This document shows, piece by piece, positions 36,913 to 46,957 of a stretch of 64,000 bases of DNA; the stretch's first letter is position 1, and every line of letters starts with the position of its first letter. The DNA is taken from assembly GCF_029626235.1 (NCBI RefSeq), contig NZ_JARUBO010000005.1, positions 3,318,501-3,382,500 of the forward strand, written 5' to 3'. The stretch comes from Micromonospora sp. WMMD1120 (lineage in GTDB: Bacteria; Actinomycetota; Actinomycetes; Mycobacteriales; Micromonosporaceae). The notes below the pieces were generated by a model that ran no database searches, had not been told where the DNA came from, and worked only from the letters and a program-made list of their open reading frames with translations. The position numbers and the translations under genes were made by a program.

Positions 36913-37743
36913 ATGCAGCTCTCGTACTTCCGTCGGGCCGCCGCAGGCGGCGCGGTCGCCGCACTGGCCTTCGCCGGTGTCGGCGCGTTCACCGCCACCC
37001 CCGCGTACGCCGCGACGTCGAAGGTCTCCGTCGTGCACGGCATCCCGGACACCCCCGTCGACGTCTACGTCAACGGCAAGAAGACGCTCGACAACTTCAA
37101 GCCCGGCGACGTGGCCGGCCCGCTCAACCTGGAGGAGGGCGACTACGACATCGCGCTCACCAAGCCCGGCGAGCCGATCGGCAGCGCGATCCTCAAGGCC
37201 GACGACGCCAAGGTGCCGGGTGGGGCGAACATCAGCATCGCCGCGCACCTCGACGCCGCCGGCCAGCCGAAGATCACTCCGTTCGTGAACGACGTCTCCA
37301 AGGTCGACGCCGGCAAGGCCCGCCTGATCGTCCGGCACACCGCCGCCGCTCCGGCGGTCGACGTACGCGCCGGTGGCACCCCCGTCTTCGAGAACCTGAC
37401 CAACCCGAACGAGGCCAAGGGCGACGTCGACGCCGGCAACGTCAAGGCGGACGTGGTGCTCGCCGGCACCGAGACCGTCGCCATCGGCCCGGCGGACCTG
37501 AACCTCAGGGAGGGCACCGCGACGATCGTCTACGCGATCGGCTCCGCCGAGGGCAAGACCCTCGACGTGGTGGCCCAGACCATCACCGGCCTGCACTCCG
37601 CTCCGGGCGGCGTGCCGAGCGGCGACGGTGGCCAGGCCGGCACCGGCGTGAACACCTGGTGGTACGCGCTCACCGGCGCCGGCGTACTCCTGCTGCTCGG
37701 TGGTGGGGTGCGGCTGGCGACCGCGCGGACCGGCCGCAAGTGA
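36913..37743 (+). CDS. Secreted, C-terminally anchored DUF4397 protein
   Basis: A 276-residue protein: signal peptide (cleavage near AYA, residue 33), then DUF4397 (VSVVHGIPDTPVDVYVNGKKTLDNFKPGDVAGPLNLEEGDYDIALTKPG and a second repeat ARLIVRHTAAAPAVDVRAGGTPVFENL). A Gly-rich linker, one membrane helix (WYALTGAGVLLLLGGGVRLA) and a short basic tail follow. This resembles a sortase-substrate layout, but no LPxTG motif is present before the helix. It is translationally coupled (GTGA) to a class F sortase and divergent from a SigK-RskA pair, so it is probably a regulated surface protein. Confidence 0.85.
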   Translation: MQLSYFRRAAAGGAVAALAFAGVGAFTATPAYAATSKVSVVHGIPDTPVDVYVNGKKTLDNFKPGDVAGPLNLEEGDYDIALTKPGEPIGSAILKADDAKVPGGANISIAAHLDAAGQPKITPFVNDVSKVDAGKARLIVRHTAAAPAVDVRAGGTPVFENLTNPNEAKGDVDAGNVKADVVLAGTETVAIGPADLNLREGTATIVYAIGSAEGKTLDVVAQTITGLHSAPGGVPSGDGGQAGTGVNTWWYALTGAGVLLLLGGGVRLATARTGRK

Positions 37744-38405
37744 CGGTGCGCAACCGCGGCGCGCTGGCGGCGGTAGCCGCCGGCGTTGCCGCGCTCACCG
37801 TCGCCACGTTGGTGGCGTGTGGCGCCCAGCCGGCCGAGGACGTGGGCGCCGACGAGGCGGCCACCCTGGCCAGCGCCACCCCGACCCCGTCGGCCTCCGC
37901 GGCCGGGGGACCGTCGGTTCCGGTGACCGCCGGAGAGCTGCCGGCCGCGGCGACGATCGTCCCGCCGGTCCGACTGGTGATCCCCGGGATCGACGTCACC
38001 GCCACCGTAAACGCGGTCGGGATCAACAGCCGCACCAACGAGTTCGAGGTGCCGCCGAGCGTCGACCAGATCGGCTGGTACCGCTACGGTCCCGGCCTGG
38101 AGACCGACGCCGGCTCGGTGGTCATCGCCGGTCACGTGGACAGCGCCAGCCAGGGCAGGGGCGCGTTCTTCCGGCTCCGCGAGCTGGACCAGGGCGACAC
38201 GGTGACCGCGACCGGCAGCGACGGCAGGGAGCGGCGGTACCGGGTCGTCGCCCGGGAGGAGTACGCCAAGACCGAGATCCCGTTGGACCGGTACTTCGCC
38301 CGGGACGGCAAGCCACGGCTCACCCTGATCACCTGCGGCGGGCCGTTCGACGCAAAGGCCCGCAAGTACCGCGACAACATCGTCGTGACAGCGGTGCCCG
38401 CCTGA
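37740..38405 (+). CDS. Class F sortase, possible lipoprotein
   Basis: A 221-residue protein with a sortase domain: VRLVIPGIDVTATVNAVGI, IGWYRYGPGLETDAGSVVIAGHVDS with His132, RLTLITCGG with Cys199, and KYRDNIVV with Arg211, the full catalytic triad. The short N-terminus ends in LVAC (Cys27), a good lipobox, so the enzyme may be lipid-anchored instead of held by a membrane helix. A Thr/Ser/Ala-rich spacer follows. GTG 37740 overlaps the DUF4397 stop codon. Class F sortases occur across actinobacteria with mostly unknown substrates. Confidence 0.9.
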   Translation: MTVRNRGALAAVAAGVAALTVATLVACGAQPAEDVGADEAATLASATPTPSASAAGGPSVPVTAGELPAAATIVPPVRLVIPGIDVTATVNAVGINSRTNEFEVPPSVDQIGWYRYGPGLETDAGSVVIAGHVDSASQGRGAFFRLRELDQGDTVTATGSDGRERRYRVVAREEYAKTEIPLDRYFARDGKPRLTLITCGGPFDAKARKYRDNIVVTAVPA

Positions 38406-38425
38406 GCCGGCTCCGCCCGCTTCGT

Positions 38426-38450
38426 GCCGGGGTGCCCGTCGCACCCCGGC
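38426..38450 (+). terminator. Terminator after the sortase gene
   Basis: A perfect 10-base GC-rich stem (38426-38435 with 38441-38450) and 5-base loop lie 20 bases after the sortase stop codon. Confidence 0.75.
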
Positions 38451-38512
38451 GCGGGGCGTGGAGTCCCCTCCGGCATCCGCGCTCCCAGGCGTCGGCCGTA
38501 GGCTGAACGGCG

Positions 38513-39688
38513 ATGGCTTACCTGGATCACGCGGCGACGACTCCGATGCTCGACGAGGCGCTGGAGGCGTACGTCGCCACCGCCCGCGAGGTCGGCAACG
38601 CGTCCTCCCTGCACGCGGCGGGTCGCCGTGCCCGCCGCCGGGTCGAAGAGTCCCGCGAACGGGTGGCCGCGGTGCTGGGCGCCCGACCGTCCGAGGTGAT
38701 CTTCACGGGTGGCGGCACCGAGAGCGACAACCTCGCCGTCAAGGGCATCTTCTGGGCCCGCCGGGCAGCCGCCGCCGACCGCCGCCGGGTGGTCTCCAGC
38801 GCCGTCGAGCACCACGCGGTGCTGGACGCCGTCGACTGGCTGGCCCAGCACGAGGACGCCGAGGTCGGCTGGCTGCCGGTGGACGCCGCCGGCCGGGTCG
38901 ACCCGCAGACGTTGCGCGCCGAACTGGGCGCGCACGCCGACCGGGTGGCGGTGGTCACCGCCATGTGGGCCAACAACGAGGTGGGCACCCTCCAGCCGGT
39001 CGCCGAGCTGGCCGCCGTCGCCGCCGAACACGGTGTGCCGTTCCACACCGACGCCGTCCAGGCGATCGGGCAGGTGCCCGTCGACTTCGGCGCCAGCGGC
39101 GTCACCGCGCTGACCGTCACCGGTCACAAGCTGGGCGGCCCGGCCGGGGTCGGCGCGCTGCTGCTCGCCCGGGACGTTCCCGCCACGCCGTTGCTGCACG
39201 GCGGCGGCCAGGAACGCGACATCCGCTCCGGCACCCTGGACACCGCCGGCATCGTCGCCTTCGCGGTCGCCGTCGAGGCCGCGGTCAAGGGCCAACAGGA
39301 GTACGCGGCGAGGGTCGCGACGCTCCGCGACGATCTCGTCGAGCGGGTCCGCCACGCCGTGCCCGAGGTGATCTACAACGGCGACCCGACCGATCGGCTG
39401 CCCGGCAACGCGCACTTCTCGTTCCCCGGCTCCGAAGGTGACGCCCTGCTGCTCCTGCTGGACGCCCAGGGGATCGCCTGCTCGACAGGCTCGGCCTGCT
39501 CGGCGGGTGTGGCCCAACCGTCGCACGTGCTGCTGGCCATGGGCGCCGACGACGACCGGGCCCGCTCCTCGCTGCGCTTCTCCCTGGGTCACACCAGCAC
39601 CCAGGCCGACGTCGACGCGCTCATCGCGGCGCTCCCCGCCGCCGTCGACCGAGCCCGCCGAGCCGCAGCCCTCCGAACCCCCCGCTAA
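38513..39688 (+). CDS. Cysteine desulfurase (NifS/IscS type)
   Basis: A 391-residue PLP enzyme: [60 protein letters not shown], the PLP Lys206 in [10 protein letters not shown] and the catalytic Cys329 in STGSACSAG. It moves sulfur from cysteine to a persulfide. Its position before mnmA suggests it supplies sulfur for 2-thiouridine in tRNA, as with the homologous pair in mycobacteria and streptomycetes; iron-sulfur supply is also possible. ATG 38513 coincides with the start of homology. A 337-base repeat-bearing gap precedes mnmA. Confidence 0.95.
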   Translation: MAYLDHAATTPMLDEALEAYVATAREVGNASSLHAAGRRARRRVEESRERVAAVLGARPSEVIFTGGGTESDNLAVKGIFWARRAAAADRRRVVSSAVEHHAVLDAVDWLAQHEDAEVGWLPVDAAGRVDPQTLRAELGAHADRVAVVTAMWANNEVGTLQPVAELAAVAAEHGVPFHTDAVQAIGQVPVDFGASGVTALTVTGHKLGGPAGVGALLLARDVPATPLLHGGGQERDIRSGTLDTAGIVAFAVAVEAAVKGQQEYAARVATLRDDLVERVRHAVPEVIYNGDPTDRLPGNAHFSFPGSEGDALLLLLDAQGIACSTGSACSAGVAQPSHVLLAMGADDDRARSSLRFSLGHTSTQADVDALIAALPAAVDRARRAAALRTPR

Positions 39689-39723
39689 CCGCATCCCCGC
39701 CGCCCGTACCCCGGCCCGCCCAC

Positions 39724-39960
39724 CCCCGCGCTCGTACCCCCGCGATCTCCCGCGCTCGTACCCCGCGATCTTGCACTTTCGGTCGACGTTATGTGGCTTT
39801 CGTGGCTTATGTCGGCGCAGAAACTGCAAGATCGCGGGGGCCGGGGCCGGGGCCGGGGCCGGGGTGGGGTGGGGTGGGGGCGGGGGCGGGGGTGGGGTGG
39901 GGGTGGGGTGGGGTGGGGGTTTGGGGTGACGGGTTTTTCGGGGGTGCTGGGCTGGTGGTT
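39724..39960. repeat. Intergenic inverted repeat of the GATCTTGCA type with flanking C- and G-rich tracts
   Basis: CCCCGCGATCTTGCA (39761-39775) pairs exactly with 39825-39839, and the stem continues after one mismatch (TTTC with GAAA). The left flank has two direct copies of a 22-23 base unit (CGCTCGTACCCC-GCGATCT). The right flank (39840-39925) is GGGGCC and GGGGTG units. The layout, C-rich left and G-rich right around a GATCTTGCA stem, repeats that of 18955-19440. The rest of the 337-base gap before mnmA holds nothing recognisable except the ribosome site at its end. Confidence 0.75.
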
Positions 39961-40025
39961 AGGGTTGATGGGCGGCCTGGGGCGCGGGGGCCGGGCTGTC
40001 GGGGTGGGTGGGGAAGGGAGTTGCG

Positions 40026-41099
40026 GTGAGGGTTCTGGCGGCGATGTCGGGCGGGGTTGACTCGGCCGTGGCGGCGGCGCGGGCGGTGGCGGCCGGGCAC
40101 GACGTGACCGGAGTGCACCTGGCCCTGGCCCGCAACCCACAGACCTACCGCACCGGGGCACGTGGCTGCTGCACGCTGGAGGACTCCCGGGACGCCCGGC
40201 GGGCGGCCGACGTCATCGGCATCCCCTTCTACGTGTGGGACATGGCCGACCGCTTCCACGAGGACGTCGTCGACGACTTCGTCGCCGAGTACGCTGCCGG
40301 CCGTACGCCGAACCCCTGCCTGCGCTGCAACGAGAAGATCAAGTTCGCGGCGGTGCTGGACCGGGCGGTGGCCCTCGGATTCGACGCCGTGGTCACCGGT
40401 CACCATGCCCGGCTGGGCCCCGACGGGCTGCTGCGGCGCAGTGTCGACCTGGCCAAGGACCAGTCGTACGTGCTGGCCGTGCTCACCCGCGAGCAGTTGG
40501 ACCGTTCGATTTTCCCGCTCGGTGACTCGACCAAGGCGCAGGTGCGCGCCGAGGCCGCCGAGCGCGGGTTGGCGGTGGCCGACAAGCCGGACTCGCACGA
40601 CATCTGCTTCATCGCCGACGGGAACACCCGCGGCTTCCTGGCCGAGCGGCTGGGCGAGGCGCCCGGCGACGTGGTGGACGCCACCACCGGCGCGGTCGTC
40701 GGCAGCCACGGCGGCGCGTACGCGTACACAGTAGGGCAGCGCCGGGGCCTGCACCTCGACCGGCCCGCACCGGACGGCCGGCCGCGTTACGTGCTCTCCA
40801 TCACGCCGAAGACCAACACGGTGACGGTCGGCCCGGCCGAGGCGCTGGAGGTGTCCGACGTACGTGCGGTCCGTCCGGTCTGGACCGGTGGCCCGGTTCC
40901 GGACGCGCCCGTCGAGTGCGAGGTGCAGCTGCGCGCCCACGGTGACGTGGTACCAGCGACAGTGGCCCTCGACGGTGACCGGTTGCACGCCGAGCTGCGC
41001 CGGCCGGTCCGTGGCGTCGCCGCCGGTCAGGCCGTCGTGGCGTACCGGCCGGACCCGGCCGGCGACGTGGTCCTCGGCTCGGCCACCATCGCCGACTGA
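40026..41099 (+). CDS. mnmA: tRNA-specific 2-thiouridylase MnmA
   Basis: A 357-residue protein with the PP-loop SGGVDS (8-13), [14 protein letters not shown] with catalytic Cys98, [28 protein letters not shown] with Cys194, and the C-terminal TVGQRRGL and [15 protein letters not shown] domains. It makes 2-thiouridine at the wobble base of Lys, Glu and Gln tRNAs with ATP and a persulfide donor, likely the adjacent cysteine desulfurase. The GTG at 40026 is chosen because it follows [27 protein letters not shown] is the actinobacterial form of the N-terminal loop. Confidence 0.96.
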   Translation: MRVLAAMSGGVDSAVAAARAVAAGHDVTGVHLALARNPQTYRTGARGCCTLEDSRDARRAADVIGIPFYVWDMADRFHEDVVDDFVAEYAAGRTPNPCLRCNEKIKFAAVLDRAVALGFDAVVTGHHARLGPDGLLRRSVDLAKDQSYVLAVLTREQLDRSIFPLGDSTKAQVRAEAAERGLAVADKPDSHDICFIADGNTRGFLAERLGEAPGDVVDATTGAVVGSHGGAYAYTVGQRRGLHLDRPAPDGRPRYVLSITPKTNTVTVGPAEALEVSDVRAVRPVWTGGPVPDAPVECEVQLRAHGDVVPATVALDGDRLHAELRRPVRGVAAGQAVVAYRPDPAGDVVLGSATIAD

Positions 41100-41137
41100 C
41101 CACCTACCCCGGGTGGGCGCGGGATAGCCTCTTGGCC

Positions 41138-42142
41138 GTGACAGATCAGGTGTGGCCCTGGCCGGCCGGCGCGGCGACCGGCATCGGTTCGCTGCCCGGC
41201 ACCGACATCGGCGAAGCGCAGCGGGTGGTCCTCGGTGAGCTGCCCGACCTGCCGCACCTGCCCGAGCTGCCGGCCCGGGGCCCCGGTGCGGACCTGGTCG
41301 GGCGTTCCGCCGGGCTGCTCGTCGACCTGCCCGTCGAGGTGTACGCCGGGCGGTGGCGGGTCGCCCCACGTGCCGGGCGTGACCTGCGGCGGACCCGGGA
41401 CCTGATGGAACGCGACCTCGACCAGCTCGCCGAGCAGGCCGAGGAGTACGCCGGGCCGATCAAGGTCCAGGCCGGCGGCCCGCTCACCCTGGCCGCCTCA
41501 CTGGAACTGCCGATCGGTGGCCGCCTGCTGCGGGACCCGGGCGCCGTCCGCGATCTGACCGGCTCCCTCGCCGAAGGGCTACGCGCCCACGTCGCCGCCG
41601 TGACCCGGCGGCTGCCCCGGGCGTCCGTGCTGCTCCAACTGGACGAGCCGTCGCTGCCGGCGGTGCTGGCCGGTGCGGTGCCGACCGAGAGCGGGCTGGG
41701 CGCGTACCGGGCGGTCGAGTCGGTGGACGCCGCCGCGCTGCTGCGCACGATCGTGGAGGCGGTCGGCGTGCCCGTTGTCGTGCACTGCTGCGCCCCGGAC
41801 GTGCCGCTGGAGCTGATCCGCTCCACCGGGGCCGTGGCGGTCGCCCTCGACCTGGACCTCGTCACCGACCTGGACCCGCTGGGCGAGGCGATCGACGCCG
41901 GTCTCGGGTTGTTCGCCGGGGCCGTGCCGACCCGGCCGCCGTCGGCCGGCGCCGGGCCGACCTCCGCGCAGGTCGCCGATCGGGTACGCCAGCTCTGGGA
42001 CCGCCTCGGCTTTCCCCGCCGGCAGCTCGCCGAGCAGGTGGTGGTCACCCCGGCCTGCGGCCTCGCCAACGCCACCCCGCGGTACGCGCGGGCGGTGCTC
42101 GCCGCCTGCCGGGACGCCGGCCGGCGGTTCGTCGAGTCCTGA
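41138..42142 (+). CDS. MetE C-terminal-like protein (cobalamin-independent methionine synthase family)
   Basis: A 334-residue TIM-barrel protein matching the C-terminal half of MetE. GIGSLPGTDIGEAQRVVLGELPD gives the N-terminal signature, LLQLDEPSLPAVLAG has the LDEP motif, VVVHCCAPDVPLELIRSTGAVAVALDL carries the zinc His-x-Cys, and VVVTPACGLANATP the last Cys. The N-terminal MetE domain is absent, as in archaeal and actinobacterial short homologues whose methyl donor is uncertain. Its GTG start sits 7 bases after TAGCCT (41125-41130), so it is probably leaderless. It follows mnmA closely. Confidence 0.9.
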   Translation: MTDQVWPWPAGAATGIGSLPGTDIGEAQRVVLGELPDLPHLPELPARGPGADLVGRSAGLLVDLPVEVYAGRWRVAPRAGRDLRRTRDLMERDLDQLAEQAEEYAGPIKVQAGGPLTLAASLELPIGGRLLRDPGAVRDLTGSLAEGLRAHVAAVTRRLPRASVLLQLDEPSLPAVLAGAVPTESGLGAYRAVESVDAAALLRTIVEAVGVPVVVHCCAPDVPLELIRSTGAVAVALDLDLVTDLDPLGEAIDAGLGLFAGAVPTRPPSAGAGPTSAQVADRVRQLWDRLGFPRRQLAEQVVVTPACGLANATPRYARAVLAACRDAGRRFVES

Positions 42143-42196
42143 GGTATCCGGTCGCCTCGGGGTTACCTGTCGTACCGGGTGGGCAGGATGACGGTC

Positions 42197-42565
42197 ATGA
42201 TTGGACAGCTGCGTTCAGTGGTGATCGACTGCCCGGATCCCCGGGCGCTGGCGGGGTTCTACGCCGAGCTGCTCGGCATCTCCTTCGCCGAGAATCAGTC
42301 CGACGATGACGAGTGGGTGGTGCTCGGCGGGCCACCCGGGCACCAGCCTCGGCTCGCGTTCCAGCGGGCGCTCAACCTCCGCCCGCCGGCCTGGCCGGAC
42401 CCGGAGCGTCCCCAGCAGTTCCACCTCGACGTGACGGTGGACGACATCGAGGCCGCCGAGAAGGCGGCGCTGGCGCTGGGCGCCCGGCGACTGCCGGGTG
42501 AGGGCGAGGGCTTCCGGGTCTACGCCGACCCGGCCGGCCACCCGTTCTGCCTCTGCTGGGACTGA
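42197..42565 (+). CDS. VOC (glyoxalase-like) family protein
   Basis: A 122-residue single vicinal oxygen chelate domain: MIGQLRSVVIDCPDPRALAGFYAELLGI, WVVLGGPPGHQPRLAFQRA and QQFHLDVTVDDIEAAEKAALALGARRLPGEGEGFRVYADPAGHPFCLCWD. The pattern fits small glyoxalase/bleomycin-resistance-like proteins; the substrate is not predictable. ATG 42197 has AGGA 9 bases upstream; ATG 42188 is possible. Confidence 0.88.
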   Translation: MIGQLRSVVIDCPDPRALAGFYAELLGISFAENQSDDDEWVVLGGPPGHQPRLAFQRALNLRPPAWPDPERPQQFHLDVTVDDIEAAEKAALALGARRLPGEGEGFRVYADPAGHPFCLCWD

Positions 42566-42606
42566 GCCGACGGTGGGGGTTGCGGCGGCCGGGCATGATG
42601 GCCGCC

Positions 42607-43608
42607 GTGATCCACACCACCGCGCTGCGCGCCTCCGGCTCGCTGTTCGGCCTCGCCTACGGCGACGCGCTGGGCAAGCCGGCCGAGTTCCTGACCGTCG
42701 CCGAGATCGAGCGTCGCTACGGCCCGGCCGGGCCGCGTGACCTGTCCGGCGAGCCGGCACTGGTCACCGACGACACCCAGATGGCCCTGGCGGTCGGCTG
42801 GGCGTTACACGAGGCCCCGTCGTTCACCCCGCAGGCGGTGGAGCCCCTGCTGCGGCAGCGCTTCCTGGCCTGGGCGGTCAGCCCGGACAACAACCGCGCC
42901 CCGGGAATGACCTGCCTGCGGGCCTGCGCCGAGCTGAGCCGTGGGCTGCGCTGGCAGGAGGCGACCGTGGCCGGGTCGAAGGGCTGTGGCGCCAACATGC
43001 GGGTCACCCCGGTCGGGTTGCTCGACGTCGATCCGGACACCCTGGCCGGGTTGTCCCAGTTGCAGGCCGGTCTCACCCACGGCCACCCGACCGGGCTGGC
43101 GGCCAGCGAGCTCACCGCGTACGCGGTCGTCGCGCTGCGCGGCGGCGGCACGCTGGCCGAGTTGCCGGCCCTCCTGCACGAGCGGGCGCTGTCTGAGCGC
43201 CTGGTCTACCGGGAAGACTGGCTGGGTGACCTTTGGCAGCGCTCCGGTGCTCAGACACCTGAGGCGTTCATCGCCCAGGGCTGGGACGAGTGCCTCGCGG
43301 TGCTAAGCCGACTGACCAAGGCCCTGGCGCAGCCGGACGACGGCGGCGACCCGTGCCGGTCGACGGGGGAGGGCTGGGTGGCCGAGGAGGCGTTGGCGAC
43401 AGCGCTGCTCTGCGCCGTCCGGCACGCGGACGACCCGGTCGCGGCACTGGCCCGAGCCGCCACCACCGCCGGCGACTCCGACTCGATAGCCGCGCTGGCC
43501 GGCGCGTTCCTGGGCGCCGCGCACGGGATGGCCGCCTGGCCGGACGGGTGGGCCGACCGCATCGAGTACGCCGACCAGCTCGCCGCGCTCGGCGCGGCCT
43601 GGGACTGA
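42607..43608 (+). CDS. ADP-ribosylglycohydrolase family protein
   Basis: A 333-residue protein with the ARH/DraG signatures: SLFGLAYGDALGKPAEF, LVTDDTQMALAVGWAL (metal-binding T-D-D), CGANMRVTPVG, LTHGHPTGLAASELTAYAVVAL and the C-terminal AATTAGDSDSIAALAGAFLGAAHG (second D-S-D metal motif). It should remove ADP-ribose from protein or small acceptors. The exact target is unknown; no ART-type toxin is adjacent. GTG 42607 matches the start of homology; ATG 42595 or 42598 are alternatives. Confidence 0.9.
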   Translation: MIHTTALRASGSLFGLAYGDALGKPAEFLTVAEIERRYGPAGPRDLSGEPALVTDDTQMALAVGWALHEAPSFTPQAVEPLLRQRFLAWAVSPDNNRAPGMTCLRACAELSRGLRWQEATVAGSKGCGANMRVTPVGLLDVDPDTLAGLSQLQAGLTHGHPTGLAASELTAYAVVALRGGGTLAELPALLHERALSERLVYREDWLGDLWQRSGAQTPEAFIAQGWDECLAVLSRLTKALAQPDDGGDPCRSTGEGWVAEEALATALLCAVRHADDPVAALARAATTAGDSDSIAALAGAFLGAAHGMAAWPDGWADRIEYADQLAALGAAWD

Positions 43609-43628
43609 CCGGCGGCCCGGCGCGGTGG

Positions 43629-43801
43629 CCCGGCCCGGCGGCCCGGCCCGGCGGCCCGGCCCGGCGGCCCGGCCCGGCGGCCCGGCCTGGTGGTCTGGCT
43701 TGGCCTGGTGGTCTGGCTTGGCCTGGTGGTCTGGCTTGGCCTGGTGGTCTGGCTTGGCCTGGTGGTCTGGCTTGGCCCGGCGGTCTGGCCTGGCCCGCCG
43801 G
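43629..43801. repeat. Tandem repeats: 13-base units turning into 18-base units
   Basis: CCCGGCCCGGCGG occurs four times in a row (43629-43680), then once as CCCGGCCTGGTGG. Four exact 18-base units TCTGGCTTGGCCTGGTGG (43694-43765) follow, then two degenerate ones (43766-43801). The tract lies in a 363-base gap just after the ARH stop. No coding role is supported. Such tracts vary in copy number between strains. Confidence 0.85.
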
Positions 43802-43830
43802 CCTGGTCCGGCCCGGCGTGGCTGATTGAT

Positions 43831-43899
43831 CGACTCGGGTTTCTGGACGTCGGGGTATCCCGGCTCTTGGGTTAGCCCGACTTTCAGGAACCCGAGTCG
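43831..43899. repeat. Imperfect inverted repeat (CGACTCGGGTT type)
   Basis: Arms of 27 bases (43831-43857 and 43873-43899) pair with four mismatches around a 15-base loop; the outer 11 bases (CGACTCGGGTT) pair exactly. It sits between the convergent ARH and MazF-like genes and may be a terminator or a member of a dispersed palindromic family. Confidence 0.7.
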
Positions 43900-43971
43900 C
43901 TCAAGGTCTTTCCGGGCGTGGCGGGGCCGATCGGGCGTGGCGGGGCCGAGGGCGATCGGGCGCGCCGCTGG

Positions 43972-46838
<2,867 letters not shown>

Positions 46839-46957
46839 TCTCCATCCGCGCCCGCGCGGCGGCCGGGTCGCGTATACCAACTTAATTACGACTACGACCG
46901 ATTCGTGACTGTCATACCGGGAATCCGGGGGCCGAGGGCGTTTCATTAGGTCACGGC

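Noticed and set aside
43629..43801. Possible CRISPR array
   Set aside because: The repeats are directly joined 13- and 18-base units without spacers, and no cas genes are nearby.
43625..43875. WLGLVV repeat reading frames
   Set aside because: They are translations of the tandem 18-base repeat; no start, no neighbour and no homologue is recognised.
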